A stretch of DNA of 64,000 bases from Paenibacillus paeoniae (GCF_003388735.1 NZ_QUBQ01000004.1:124001-188000); one strand, 5' to 3'; shown: positions 26,030-34,601, counted from the first letter of the stretch. Made by a program: numbers and translations. Notes: generated from the letters alone by a model not told the origin.

Positions 26030-27130
26030 TTACTCCGCTGCCAGCACCCGATCGATACGCTTCTTCATATCGGAGAAGCTGATAGCTCCCAGCATCCGCT
26101 CCCGAATGACCCCGTCCGAGTCAATAATGAAGGTCGCCGGGTAGGCTTTTACGCGGTATTGATACGCCGCTTCACCTTTCATATCCAGCGCCAGAGGGAA
26201 GCTATAGCCGTAATCCTCCATATAGCGCTCGACGCCGACAGCACTGGCCTCCTGGCTCGTCACATTCACCGACACCAGCTTCACTGCGTCACCTTGTGCG
26301 GCATAATACTCATACAGCTTCTGTACATGAGGCATCTCTGTCTTGCACACCTTGCACCAGGTTGTCCAGAAATTGACGATCACGACACTGCCTTTTTGCC
26401 CTTCAAGGGATAACTCCTCGCCTGCCAAATTCACCAGCTCGAATGCGGGAGCCTTCTGTCCTTCACGCGCCCCCACGGTTTCGTCCGCCTCGGAGCCGTC
26501 GATCAGCTTGGCGATAAAGCCTGACTGAGCCTGATCTTGCAGCGTGAAACTAAGCAAACCGATGACCACAAGCGCAACTATCCCCTGTGTCAGCATTCTT
26601 TTGGCCAATTGACTATCCTCCGCCCAGCTCTGCCGCCAGCGATCCATTCGATCCAGACGGCGAAGCAGCAACAAGCCGCATAGAGAGAGCAGCAGACCCA
26701 TGCTATGCCCGTAATGGAAGGAACCCCGATCAAAGATAAGTACAGACAACGCATAAATCAGCGTCCATCCTGACATCAGCAACGCGATTCTAGCTCCTGC
26801 TCCACTAAAGCCATGCCGCTTATATTTGTAGCCGAACCAAAGGAGCACAGCAACTACAGCCAGCCAAAATCCTAATCGACCTCCACTGAAAAACAGGAGA
26901 GACATCGGTTGGCGCACAACGCTCATCGGATCAACCAGCAGCAGGCTTCCTTTCCAGACTGCAATCCAGATAAACACGGCGCTCCATGCAACCGAAACAT
27001 CTTTCTCCAGCTCTTCCTTATGCATGCCCTTGCCGCCCACTCTAAGCGCCAATATACCGATCATTCCGGCAGCCATATAGACGAGCAGCTCCGTATTGAG
27101 TACCAGCGACCCCAGTTGTATATTCGTCAT
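26030..27130 (-). CDS. Membrane-anchored thioredoxin (TlpA/ResA-like) with multi-helix N-terminus
   Basis: 366 residues. The first 200 contain about five membrane helices (for example LLVYMAAGMIGILALRV, FWLAVVAVLLWFGY, GIVALVVIGLLSF); residues about 222-365 form an AhpC/TSA-type thioredoxin fold facing outward, with WTTWCKVCKTEMP giving redox cysteines 259 and 262 and the cis-proline region KAYPATFIIDSDG. It should exchange thiols outside the membrane, as ResA does for cytochrome c or sporulation proteins. The membrane part is much longer than the single anchor of ResA. Preceded by a 42-codon reading frame ending 4 bases before its ATG. Confidence 0.88.
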   Translation of the reverse strand: MTNIQLGSLVLNTELLVYMAAGMIGILALRVGGKGMHKEELEKDVSVAWSAVFIWIAVWKGSLLLVDPMSVVRQPMSLLFFSGGRLGFWLAVVAVLLWFGYKYKRHGFSGAGARIALLMSGWTLIYALSVLIFDRGSFHYGHSMGLLLSLCGLLLLRRLDRMDRWRQSWAEDSQLAKRMLTQGIVALVVIGLLSFTLQDQAQSGFIAKLIDGSEADETVGAREGQKAPAFELVNLAGEELSLEGQKGSVVIVNFWTTWCKVCKTEMPHVQKLYEYYAAQGDAVKLVSVNVTSQEASAVGVERYMEDYGYSFPLALDMKGEAAYQYRVKAYPATFIIDSDGVIRERMLGAISFSDMKKRIDRVLAAE

Positions 27131-27134
27131 TCGT

Positions 27135-27263
27135 CTATCCGCCCTCCATCACCCTATGATTAAGATTCATCATAGCATGATAAGCGTGGTCAGGCGAACG
27201 CGGCGTAGTCTCTTTAGGCGGCAAAAATAAGGCCACAACCATGATCCGCCATTTGTTTATCAT
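27135..27263 (-). CDS. Small 42-residue ORF coupled to the thioredoxin gene
   Basis: ATG at 27263, TAG at 27135-27137, only 4 bases before the thioredoxin start. AGGGGAG sits 5 bases upstream of the ATG. Product begins MINKWRIMVVALFLPPKE and ends in HRVMEGG; slightly hydrophobic N-terminus, no family recognised. Placement suggests a leader peptide or a tiny membrane protein; it may equally be fortuitous. Confidence 0.5.
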   Translation of the reverse strand: MINKWRIMVVALFLPPKETTPRSPDHAYHAMMNLNHRVMEGG

Positions 27264-27315
27264 ACGTACTCCCCTCTCTATCCGTCCTTTCCCTGTATGG
27301 GTTCAGTGGCCTGCG

Positions 27316-27361
27316 CAAAAAAGCTGCCACCATGATCGTCTCCGATCTTTTGTGACAGCTC
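27316..27361 (-). terminator. Terminator after the ABC-2 permease
   Basis: AGCTGTCAC pairs with GTGGCAGCT (plus 27322-27330 and 27352-27360) with a G-T pair; followed by TTTTTTG on the minus strand. It is 32 bases past the 27393 stop. Confidence 0.88.
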
Positions 27362-27392
27362 CAACATAGAACTTAATAAATCTGCTCTTCCC

Positions 27393-28538
27393 CTAAGTCG
27401 TTTTGAGCGCAAACTTCTTGAATCTAAGCAGTGCCACGCCAAGCCCTGCCAAGCCAAAGGCGAATAGTATTAACAGCGTCCAGCCGATGCCGCCGATATC
27501 TGCACCGCGAATCATCACATCCTGCATGCCTTTCTGCGCCCAATACTGCGGTGTGAATAGACCGATTGTCTGTACAGCCTTAGGCAGAAAATCATACGGA
27601 AACCACAGCCCGCCGACAATTGCGCCGCCCATGGCGATAATTTGAACCATGGCGATCCCCATGTTTTCACTGCTGACCAGCAGAGCCAGCATCAGACCGA
27701 TTCCCGTTGCGCATAAGGCAAGTGCCAGCACAATTACAGCAATTGCAAGCGGGTGGCCAAGCTGCAAGCCGTAGACAAGCTGGCCGAAGGTAAGCAGAAC
27801 TGTGGATTGCACCAGCACGACGAGTACATTCGGGACCCACATGCCAACGAGGTAATGAATAGGCTTCATCGGGGTGCCCTGCAGCCTGGAGAGCATACCC
27901 GAGCGACGATCCTTCAGCAGATTTTGAATCATATTAATCATTATGAAGAACACAAACATTACGGTATAGCCCGGAACAATCTGCGTCACGGCATTCGCTT
28001 TCGTTGCATTTTCCTTCACTTCTTTGATCGAGATAGCAGGCTCCATAATCGAGTTGATTGCTTCCTCGTTCTGACCCATACCTGCAAGTATGCTGCGCAG
28101 CTTGTAGTCCTGATAACCGGCTGACACGCTCTCCAGCAACGCCATGACTGGCGCTACCGCTTCATCGGCCACCGTATCCCGGTACAGCTCAATCTCCGCA
28201 GTCTGACCCGCAGCGGCTAACTGTCCATACCCCGCAGGTACAACTAGCAGATAGCTTCTGGAGCCATCCCTGATTTCCTTAATGCCATCCTCCAACGAGC
28301 CGCCTTCATAAGCCTCCAATGCAAAGCCCTTAATCTCACCTAATTGCTCGACAAATTGGCCAGAGGCTGTCGAGCCGTCCGCATCGTAATATGGAATCTT
28401 GTACGTCATGCTTCCCGCTCCACTGAAAATAGAAGAGAAGATGACAATAAACAGGACAGGCAGCGCAAACAGCCAGAAGAAAGCTCCTTTATCCTTCAGT
28501 GTTAACAAGATCTCCTTGCGTATAATCGTACTAATCAT
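27393..28538 (-). CDS. ABC-2 type exporter permease with large extracytoplasmic loop
   Basis: 381 residues in the ABC-2 (YhfP/linearmycin-type) layout: one N-terminal helix (FFWLFALPVLFIVIFSSIF), a 150-residue outer loop, then five helices including MFVFFIMINMIQNLLKDRR and GMLSRLQGTPMKPIHYLVG. The loop and helix pattern match exporters for antibiotics or Na+. It follows its ATPase gene by 55 bases, and the two form an operon ended by the hairpin at 27.3 kb. Substrate unknown. Confidence 0.92.
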   Translation of the reverse strand: MISTIIRKEILLTLKDKGAFFWLFALPVLFIVIFSSIFSGAGSMTYKIPYYDADGSTASGQFVEQLGEIKGFALEAYEGGSLEDGIKEIRDGSRSYLLVVPAGYGQLAAAGQTAEIELYRDTVADEAVAPVMALLESVSAGYQDYKLRSILAGMGQNEEAINSIMEPAISIKEVKENATKANAVTQIVPGYTVMFVFFIMINMIQNLLKDRRSGMLSRLQGTPMKPIHYLVGMWVPNVLVVLVQSTVLLTFGQLVYGLQLGHPLAIAVIVLALALCATGIGLMLALLVSSENMGIAMVQIIAMGGAIVGGLWFPYDFLPKAVQTIGLFTPQYWAQKGMQDVMIRGADIGGIGWTLLILFAFGLAGLGVALLRFKKFALKTT

Positions 28539-28593
28539 GTCGGTTCATCCTTCCTTATCGTTATCCATAAGATTGCGCCCCTTGTTAGGCAGT

Positions 28594-29514
28594 CTAGTCT
28601 CGAAGTGTCGTACCGGTCAGCTTCAGGAATACGCTGTCCAGCGTTGGCTGCATCAGCTCCAGCGCCTTCACTATCACACCATCGTCTGCCCATTGGGCAG
28701 ACAACTCAGACATCACTTTCAGTGGATGATCGCATTCCAATACCCAGCCGCTGCCCTCCTGAGTAGCCCTGACGACACCCTCCACAACCGGCGGCTCCGA
28801 GACGCCAGCCGCTTCCGCGTACACCGCCTTCACCGCATGAAGCTCCAGCAGTTCCCTTAATCCTCCCTGGGATACGATTTGGCCATGATCAATAATCGCT
28901 ACTTCATCGCATAAGGCTTCAACTTCTTCCATGTAGTGCGTGGAGTACAGAATCGTCACACCTTCCCTTTGCAACTTTCTGATCATCTCGAAAATATGAT
29001 TTCGTGACTGGGGATCAATGCCGACAGTCGGTTCATCCATAATGACCAGCTTGGGCTGGTGCAGCAGCGCCGCCGCAATATTAATACGCCGTTTCATGCC
29101 GCCTGAATAGGATGCTATTTCATCACCCGCCCGCTCCGTCAGTCCCACTGCTTCCAGCACATGTGCGATTCGCTTCTTCAGCTCCGATCCCCTTATGCCA
29201 TGCATCTGCCCGAAGAAGGTCAAATTCTGCCGCCCGCTCAGCTTCTCATAGAGTGTAATATCTTGCGGCACATAACCGATCAGCCGATGAATAGCAGGCA
29301 GCTCCTTGCGAATATTCAGTCCAAATAATTCGATAACTCCTTGATCCGCATCGATAATGCCGGTCAACAACTTCATCAGGGTAGACTTGCCCGCTCCATT
29401 AGGACCCAGCAGCCCGAAGCAACTGCCTGGCTTGACCTTCAGTTCGACTCCCTTTAACGCTGGATGGCCTCCGTAGCTTTTCGTTACTCCTCTAACATTT
29501 AATACATCCGTCAT
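28594..29514 (-). CDS. ABC exporter ATPase (DrrA/LnrL-like)
   Basis: 306 residues: Walker [11 protein letters not shown]-loop [19 protein letters not shown], signature [17 protein letters not shown], Walker [15 protein letters not shown]-loop YSTHYME, and a C-terminal regulatory extension ending in the [14 protein letters not shown] segment typical of DrrA-type drug ATPases. It energises the adjacent ABC-2 permease. Confidence 0.95.
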   Translation of the reverse strand: MTDVLNVRGVTKSYGGHPALKGVELKVKPGSCFGLLGPNGAGKSTLMKLLTGIIDADQGVIELFGLNIRKELPAIHRLIGYVPQDITLYEKLSGRQNLTFFGQMHGIRGSELKKRIAHVLEAVGLTERAGDEIASYSGGMKRRINIAAALLHQPKLVIMDEPTVGIDPQSRNHIFEMIRKLQREGVTILYSTHYMEEVEALCDEVAIIDHGQIVSQGGLRELLELHAVKAVYAEAAGVSEPPVVEGVVRATQEGSGWVLECDHPLKVMSELSAQWADDGVIVKALELMQPTLDSVFLKLTGTTLRD

Positions 29515-29647
29515 CTATCTTCTCCCTCTCTGTAATCGCCGTTATCGATACCTGTAGTATGCAAGCTTCCATTCATTCCCGCTACCGATATGGGATAACC
29601 TGCAGCTAACCGTGTCTGAAATGCATGAATGGATGACTGTTGTTTAT

Positions 29648-29682
29648 GCACAAAAAAAAGAGCAGTGTCGATCACTGCTCTT
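29648..29682 (-). terminator. Terminator after the LytTR-DUF3021 cluster
   Basis: AGAGCAGTG, loop TCGAT-type, CACTGCTCT on plus strand 29656-29680; minus strand continues TTTTTTTTG. Ends the gene cluster 30725-29701. Confidence 0.92.
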
Positions 29683-29700
29683 ACCATTGTCCCAGCACAG

Positions 29701-29829
29701 CTATTCCTGTTCTTTTCGTGCCGAATCTCGTTCCATAGCTTCTTTGGTGTGGTCGCGTGGCGGAATCTTGGAGTTGATGTTCAATAGTACGCCAAAAATC
29801 AAAACAAGCATAACAATGATAAAACCCAT
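29701..29829 (-). CDS. Small single-pass membrane protein, 42 residues
   Basis: ATG at 29829 preceded by AAGGAGG 7 bases upstream, TAG stop at 29701. Sequence MGFIIVMLVLIFGVLLNINS is one hydrophobic helix, followed by a charged tail with KIPPRDHTKEAMERDSARKEQE. Too short for usual gene calling. Lies 34 bases past the DUF3021 gene and before the cluster's terminator, so probably its third gene. The good ribosome site makes it likely real; function unknown. Confidence 0.72.
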   Translation of the reverse strand: MGFIIVMLVLIFGVLLNINSKIPPRDHTKEAMERDSARKEQE

Positions 29830-29863
29830 TGATCTTCCTCCTTATTGTTTCTCTTCATTTGCT

Positions 29864-30274
29864 TTAACGTCCCCTCCGAACAGAAGCATTCAGCGCTTCT
29901 GCCTGTTTCTTAAAGTAGTATCGAAATCCCGACCAGAAGATGGAATAGATTACGATAAACATAATCAATCCCAATGCAATCGAGAGCGGCTGCAACGGGA
30001 TCCAATTCATCATGATGGAAATAGGGAAATACAGCGCGATCGATAACAAAAAATGAACAGTCAACTGCTTGAGCGGGCTCCAACGATCATATTCAAAGAT
30101 AAAAGAAGCGACACCGAAATATGCGCCTATAATCATGCTCGCTGACAGATTGCCCCATAAAAGCTTGGCAGGAACGACTGCATCCTTAAGCATAAGGCCT
30201 GTCAGCACGCCGAATAAGATAATAGCAGAAAAACCGAATCCCAGCATCACTCGCTTAATAACTTCAATTACCAT
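29864..30274 (-). CDS. DUF3021-family membrane protein
   Basis: 136 residues with four predicted membrane helices (GFGFSAIILFGVLTGLML, ASMIIGAYFGVASFIF, FLLSIALYFPISIMM, IALGLIMFIVIYSIFW). DUF3021 genes are habitually paired with LytTR regulators in Firmicutes, as here, where its ATG at 30274 lies 9 bases after GGGGGG and 11 bases inside the upstream gene. The start is chosen by that ribosome site; longer in-frame starts run through LytTR coding sequence. Biochemical role unknown, perhaps a membrane regulator of the LytTR protein. Confidence 0.85.
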   Translation of the reverse strand: MVIEVIKRVMLGFGFSAIILFGVLTGLMLKDAVVPAKLLWGNLSASMIIGAYFGVASFIFEYDRWSPLKQLTVHFLLSIALYFPISIMMNWIPLQPLSIALGLIMFIVIYSIFWSGFRYYFKKQAEALNASVRRGR

Positions 30275-30725
30275 CTTTGCTATCCCCCCATATGAGCTTC
30301 TGCTTGAGCTGAGCCACGTAAGCGCGCGACACATACTCCTTACTGCCCGTCTTAAAGTGGACGCATAAGTTGCCATTGAAGGATACCTCAAACCTGGCGA
30401 TTTGATCTACATTGCCAATAACCGATTTGGAGAAGCGCAAAAATTGATGTGGAATCAGCAGTTCCTCAATTTCATAGAGCTTCAGCTTCAGCTCGATGCT
30501 CTGCCGATTCATCGAGGCAAATACCTTTCGATTCTCTGCATATACATAGTCTATCTCGCTTGGCTCTAGCAGAACCGAGCGCTCCTCCTGAACTCCGACT
30601 AACCGTTTGGTCGTCGGGCTTTTAATTCGCTTGACCAGTTCCGCAATTTCTTCCGTCCAGTCCTTCGCTTGTATCGTTACAACCGTCTCGTCATATTGAT
30701 CCTTAATGTCGATTTGAACCTTTAT
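30264..30725 (-). CDS. LytTR-domain regulator, apparent ATA start
   Basis: 153-codon frame with a LytTR DNA-binding domain in the C-terminal half: VYAENRKVFASMNRQSIELK, then FLRFSKSVIGNVDQIARFEVSFNGNL. The N-terminal 60 residues (KVQIDIKDQYDETVVTIQAKDW) match the short helical/beta lead seen in family members. The first family residue is encoded by ATA at 30725, in frame with no ATG, GTG or TTG upstream before a stop, and GGGGGG is 6 bases before it; the first standard start codon lies only at 30512, far inside the domain. Either ATA is used, or an upstream base error hides ATG. Regulates probably itself and the DUF3021 gene. Confidence 0.78.
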   Translation of the reverse strand: MKVQIDIKDQYDETVVTIQAKDWTEEIAELVKRIKSPTTKRLVGVQEERSVLLEPSEIDYVYAENRKVFASMNRQSIELKLKLYEIEELLIPHQFLRFSKSVIGNVDQIARFEVSFNGNLCVHFKTGSKEYVSRAYVAQLKQKLIWGDSKDGN

Positions 30726-30822
30726 CGCCGTTCCCCCCAGTCGTCACCCGAGCTGTTATGTCTATCCTAAATTCTATCATTTTGACTTTAGCTTGAGTAT
30801 CGCTCGAAGAAAAAAACAAAAA

Positions 30823-30865
30823 ATGAGCCGTCCATAGCAACAGCAGCTGCTATGGAACGGCTCAT
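30823..30865 (-). terminator. Terminator of the SLH-collagen gene, also usable rightward
   Basis: ATGAGCCG-T-CCATAGCA pairs with TGCTATGG-AA-CGGCTCAT; minus-strand T tract (TTTTTTGTTTTTTT) follows. 13 bases past the 30878 stop. Confidence 0.93.
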
Positions 30866-30877
30866 CTTAATTCGCTA

Positions 30878-32620
30878 TTATGATATTTTCATAATGGTAA
30901 TGCTGGCTCCACCATTACCGTTAAGCATAGCCGCACCGAGCAGTCCATAAAGCCTCAAGTCAATAATACTGCCTGCGGAAAGCGGAACAATCATTGTTTT
31001 TGAAAATGAGCTTTTACTTGTTACAGGTTCAATTCTGCTTCCTGGAATAGCAGTATCATTCACGTATATACCCGTGTTCACTAATAAGGAAACTGTTAGT
31101 TCAACATTGTAAGAAATGAAATAAGTGCCTGTCTCTCCAACTGTAAATCTTGTGTCGCCGCTCATCGTCACACCATTCAGGACTTTGTTATTCGGGAATG
31201 GAACGGGAGTACCGCCTAGTATAACAGCAATGGTTGTTGATGAAGCATCAGCATAAGCATAAGAGGTAATTCCTGCTCCGTCCTGACCTGGATCCCCCTG
31301 TACACCCTGTGGACCTATTGGACCTTGCGGGCCTGCAGGACCTGTTGCTCCTGTATCGCCCTTCGGACCTTGCGTTCCTGCCGGACCCGCTGCTCCTGTG
31401 TCGCCTTTCGGACCTTGCGCTCCTGCCGGACCCGCTGCTCCTGTATCGCCCTTCGGACCTTGCGTTCCTGCCGGACCCGCTGCTCCCGTGTCGCCTTTCG
31501 GACCTTGCGCTCCTGCCGGACCCGCTGCTCCTGTGTCGCCTTTTGGACCTTGCGCTCCTGCCGGACCCGCTGCTCCCGTGTCGCCTTTCGGTCCTTGCGC
31601 TCCTGCCGGACCCGCTGCTCCCGTGTCGCCCTTCGGACCTTGCGAGCCCGTCGAGCCAGAAGGCCCATCCGGTCCCTGCGGTCCTTGCGGCCCCTGAGGA
31701 CCCTGATCACCTACCACGCCCGGCGCGCCGCTCTTAATCTCTACGAACGCAGCCGCGCCTTTCTTATGAACCAAGCTGACTAGATCGCCGGCTTGCAGAC
31801 TCGCTGCCGTTACTTCTTTGTTCGCATAATTATAGATCGTCGCCGTCTTATCCAGCGTATAGCTTTCCAGCTTACCTTCGCGATTTTTCAAGCTTAGCTT
31901 CTGTCCTTCAATCGTAACGATAGTGCCTGATCCCAGCTTATAGCCAGCGCCTACGCTCTCATCTCCAAGAAATAATTGTGGAAGCATATTGCTCAGCAAT
32001 ACAGCCATTTGTGCTCTCGTTAATGTAGTACCTGGTTTAAAGGAACCATCCGGATAACCGTTCAGCAATCCAGCATTTACGGCTGCATGAACCGAGCTCA
32101 CAGCCCAAGCCGAAATATCCTTCGCGTCTGTGAACGTTGTTTTGGACGATGATGCTAATGACTTGCCCGATTTCCATTCTATTGCACGGACGATTAACCG
32201 CGCCGTCCATTCTCTACTCGCCCCAGTCCTTCCCCAAAGATGGACTGATTCCTCGGAAGCTACGACAAGCTTGTTCGCCAGGGCAAGTTGTACGCTAGTT
32301 TGCGCCCAGTCATCAACTTCCAGTGAAATGGATGCTGCTGCGCCATCCGCTTCTGGCACCAATCCAAGCAGTCGGACGGTCATTGCTACCGCCTCTTGAC
32401 GGCTGACGGGGTTATTAGGTTGATAAGAACCGGAGGAATCGCCCGTCACCACATCAAGCAGATTCATTTTGTTTATATCCTTCTGTGCCCATGGAACAGC
32501 GCCCAGATCAGAGAAACCTTTTTTTGTTCCCTCTGCAAAGGCCGCTCCAGCGATGAGCATCAGCAGCATAGACATCACCGTCACGCTTGCCAGAGCCTTC
32601 ACCCATTGTTTTTTCATCAT
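30878..32620 (-). CDS. Secreted SLH-anchored protein with collagen-like triple helix and BclA-type C-terminal domain
   Basis: 580 residues. A Sec signal peptide (KQWVKALASVTVMSMLLMLIAGAAFA) is followed by SLH-type modules at about 33-75, 95-150 and 155-200, which should bind pyruvylated cell-wall polymer, a beta-rich linker (about 225-290), a collagen-type Gly-X-Y region of about 298-460, and a C-terminal domain (about 465-580) of the TNF/C1q-like kind found in exosporium BclA and Paenibacillus collagen-like proteins. Seven near-perfect 15-residue units (GAQGPKGDTGAAGPA) lie in the helix. Starts ATG 32620 or 32617; the second is 7 bases from AGGAGG. A surface trimer projecting from the S-layer is the natural reading; binding partner unknown. 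Confidence 0.88.
   Translation of the reverse strand: MMKKQWVKALASVTVMSMLLMLIAGAAFAEGTKKGFSDLGAVPWAQKDINKMNLLDVVTGDSSGSYQPNNPVSRQEAVAMTVRLLGLVPEADGAAASISLEVDDWAQTSVQLALANKLVVASEESVHLWGRTGASREWTARLIVRAIEWKSGKSLASSSKTTFTDAKDISAWAVSSVHAAVNAGLLNGYPDGSFKPGTTLTRAQMAVLLSNMLPQLFLGDESVGAGYKLGSGTIVTIEGQKLSLKNREGKLESYTLDKTATIYNYANKEVTAASLQAGDLVSLVHKKGAAAFVEIKSGAPGVVGDQGPQGPQGPQGPDGPSGSTGSQGPKGDTGAAGPAGAQGPKGDTGAAGPAGAQGPKGDTGAAGPAGAQGPKGDTGAAGPAGTQGPKGDTGAAGPAGAQGPKGDTGAAGPAGTQGPKGDTGATGPAGPQGPIGPQGVQGDPGQDGAGITSYAYADASSTTIAVILGGTPVPFPNNKVLNGVTMSGDTRFTVGETGTYFISYNVELTVSLLVNTGIYVNDTAIPGSRIEPVTSKSSFSKTMIVPLSAGSIIDLRLYGLLGAAMLNGNGGASITIMKIS
31334..31648 (-). repeat. Seven tandem 45-bp repeats encoding collagen units
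   Basis: Seven consecutive 45-bp units code for 15-residue Gly-X-Y blocks, each differing by a few bases (Ala to Thr or Ser at second position). Copy number is likely variable; assembly error is possible. Confidence 0.93.
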
Positions 32621-32733
32621 TATTCCTCCTATTCCGACTATAAATCTAAAATAACTTTAATTTCCAAGTTTATTCTACATAATTATGCCTAATCTGCCTA
32701 TACACTTTAGTTGTATATTTCGTTTTTTTTAAT

Positions 32734-32763
32734 AAAAAAATCACCTTTCGCAAAGTGATTTTC
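32734..32763 (-). terminator. Terminator after the MmcQ-like gene
   Basis: AATCAC-CTTT pairs with AAAG-TGATT with a bulged C; T-rich minus strand. It lies 9 bases past the 32772 stop. Confidence 0.75.
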
Positions 32764-32771
32764 ATTAATAA

Positions 32772-33143
32772 CTATGTCCAAGACTCGCCTTCAGCAAGCA
32801 ATGCTCGCTGTGCCTTCGTCAAGCTTCTAGCTACCAAATCATAGGAATGATCGATCATAGACTTCAATTCATCCGGCGGAACCGTCCCGTCAATAGTCAC
32901 CGTATTCCAGTGCTTTTTATTCATATGATATCCTGGCTTGACCGCTTCATGCTCCAGCCGCAGCAATTCCGCCATATGAGGCTCGCACTTCAACGTGATA
33001 TTGACGATCCCTTCATTCACACCGAAAAAAGCGAACATTTTGCCGCCGACCATCATCACTAACGGCTCCGGGCCAAACGGATACTCCTCCTTTGCACCCC
33101 GATGCTCCATACAATATTGCGACCATTCTTCCCTGGATAACAT
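32772..33143 (-). CDS. MmcQ/YjbR-family protein
   Basis: 123 residues from ATG 33143, 5 bases after GGAGGG. Small alpha/beta protein of the MmcQ/YjbR family: EYPFGPEPLVMMVGGKMFAFF followed by NITLKCEPHMAELLRLEHEAVKPGYHMNKKHWNTV. The fold resembles MerR/TetR-adjacent DNA-binding domains, but biochemical role is not established. Probably an independent gene. Confidence 0.87.
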   Translation of the reverse strand: MLSREEWSQYCMEHRGAKEEYPFGPEPLVMMVGGKMFAFFGVNEGIVNITLKCEPHMAELLRLEHEAVKPGYHMNKKHWNTVTIDGTVPPDELKSMIDHSYDLVARSLTKAQRALLAEGESWT

Positions 33144-33183
33144 ATGAACCCTCCAATGCTCGTCCAATACGCAGCCATACCAA

Positions 33184-33225
33184 AAAGAGAGTATGCGCCT
33201 GCCTTACCAGACACCTACTCTCTTT
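33184..33225 (-). terminator. Terminator after the small lipoprotein gene
   Basis: AAAGAGAGTA (33184-33193) pairs with TACTCTCTTT (33216-33225); minus-strand TTTTTGG follows. 96 bases past the 33321 stop; loop about 22 bases. Confidence 0.75.
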
Positions 33226-33320
33226 GTACAATAGAATTCAATCTTTTACAACTATAATGACCGACTGCTACTGCTGCGATTCCACCTACGATCTGCATAA
33301 TAACCGTTCCCTCAATGGGG

Positions 33321-33707
33321 TTAATTATGATAATGAGACTGGAGCGCCAGGTAAACCTCTTTGGCATACTTTTCGGTTAGTATACGAATGGTATGGCTGT
33401 CTTGCACATTCATCACCCTACCCGCATTCTCTTCGCTCCATAGATAATAAACCCCATCTCCAAGATCCACTTTATATTGGGGATTGATAATATCGACGAT
33501 GCCTAGTTGCTGAATCGAATCCTTCATGGCCTTGTGCCACATCGCGATTTCCTTCGGATCAGTCACAACTCGCAGAGAACCCTCCTTGACCTCAGAGAAG
33601 TCTTTCATCTCATAAAGGGATACCTTTCTCTCGTCATTCGATACGCAGCCGGACACGATCAATGCTATGAACAAAGTGACAATACTGGCTACCCATACGT
33701 TTCTCAT
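33321..33707 (-). CDS. Small lipoprotein of unknown function
   Basis: 128 residues with a lipoprotein signal peptide: NVWVASIVTLFIALIVSGC ends in a lipobox (IVSGC) with lipidation at Cys21. The mature part contains SLYEMKDFSEVKEGSLRVVTDPKEIAMW and a beta-rich end. Some similarity in style to small YlaF/YfjS-type envelope lipoproteins, but no family claim is made. Confidence 0.82.
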   Translation of the reverse strand: MRNVWVASIVTLFIALIVSGCVSNDERKVSLYEMKDFSEVKEGSLRVVTDPKEIAMWHKAMKDSIQQLGIVDIINPQYKVDLGDGVYYLWSEENAGRVMNVQDSHTIRILTEKYAKEVYLALQSHYHN

Positions 33708-33798
33708 CCATACATCCTCCTGACTTCATATTCCCATTTTTAGCCTATACACAAGTAAAGACGAACGTTGCTCCCTTTTAGGTGCTGAGAAACTAAAA

Positions 33799-33824
33799 AA
33801 GAGATGACGTTAGCGTCATCTCTT
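33799..33824 (-). terminator. Terminator after the BI-1 family gene
   Basis: AAGAGATGACG pairs with CGTCATCTCTT, loop TTAG; minus strand continues TTTTTTAG. It is 36 bases past the 33861 stop. Confidence 0.9.
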
Positions 33825-33860
33825 CGCATTTGATTCTAAAATCCTTGAGATTCGTCGCGA

Positions 33861-34601
33861 TTAATCGCGGCTAGCCAGCTTAGACAGAAGGCGAAGCATC
33901 TCAATGTAGAGCCATACCAATGTTACCATCAGGCCGAAAGCGCCGTACCATTCCATGTACTTAGGCGCGCCTTGCTCTGCACCCGACTCAATGAAATCAA
34001 AGTCCAGCACCAAATTCAACGCTGCTACCACTACGATAACCAAAGAGATACCGATACCGATCAAGCTATTATCGTGCAGGTACGGAACGGAGAGTCCGAA
34101 GAAACCAAGTACGAAGCTCAGCAAGTATACAAGCGCAATACCTGCAGTAGCTGCGAATACACCCAGCCTGAAGTTTTTGGTCGCTTGAATCAATCTGAAC
34201 CGGTAAGCAACCAACATCGCTATAAATACGCACATTGTCAGCAGTGCCGCCTGCTGCGTAATGCCGTTATAAAGCGATTGGTAGTGAGCGGAGAGCGCTC
34301 CCAGGAACAAGCCCTCGCACGCTGCATAAATAGGAACCAGAATGGGTGCAGTTGTTGGCTTGAACGAAACAATTATTGCAAGTACAATGCCGGCAATAGC
34401 GCCGCCGATCATTAAACCGAAAACATCTTGCCCATTATTGTACATGGACCATGTGAAGAATGCTGTACCCAACAGGATAGCGAGCATAATGAACGATTTG
34501 TTCACTGTTCCTTCAATCGTCATTTGTTGTCCGGAGGTTACTTGTCCGGAATTCGGGAACGTAGAGTCCCTTAATGTTGGATTACCGCTGCGTCCGATCA
34601 C
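33861..34601 (-). CDS. Bax inhibitor-1/YccA family membrane protein
   Basis: 246 residues from a GTG at 34601, which is 8 bases after AGAGGTG; the longer frame has no ribosome site. Seven predicted membrane helices starting about residue 38 (SFIMLAILLGTAFFTWSMY), including ILVPIYAACEGLFLGALSAHY and the family C-terminal helix GLMVTLVWLYIEMLRLLSKL. BI-1 family members form pH-sensitive calcium leak channels in structural studies; the bacterial role is unclear. Confidence 0.9.
   Translation of the reverse strand: MIGRSGNPTLRDSTFPNSGQVTSGQQMTIEGTVNKSFIMLAILLGTAFFTWSMYNNGQDVFGLMIGGAIAGIVLAIIVSFKPTTAPILVPIYAACEGLFLGALSAHYQSLYNGITQQAALLTMCVFIAMLVAYRFRLIQATKNFRLGVFAATAGIALVYLLSFVLGFFGLSVPYLHDNSLIGIGISLVIVVVAALNLVLDFDFIESGAEQGAPKYMEWYGAFGLMVTLVWLYIEMLRLLSKLASRD

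Noticed and set aside
31334..31648. 45-bp repeats as a CRISPR array
   Set aside because: Units are contiguous without spacers and are in frame with collagen coding sequence.
31309..31783. Several frames overlapping the collagen repeats
   Set aside because: Repetitive shadows of the 45-bp units; only the minus-strand collagen frame has signal peptide, SLH and start signals.
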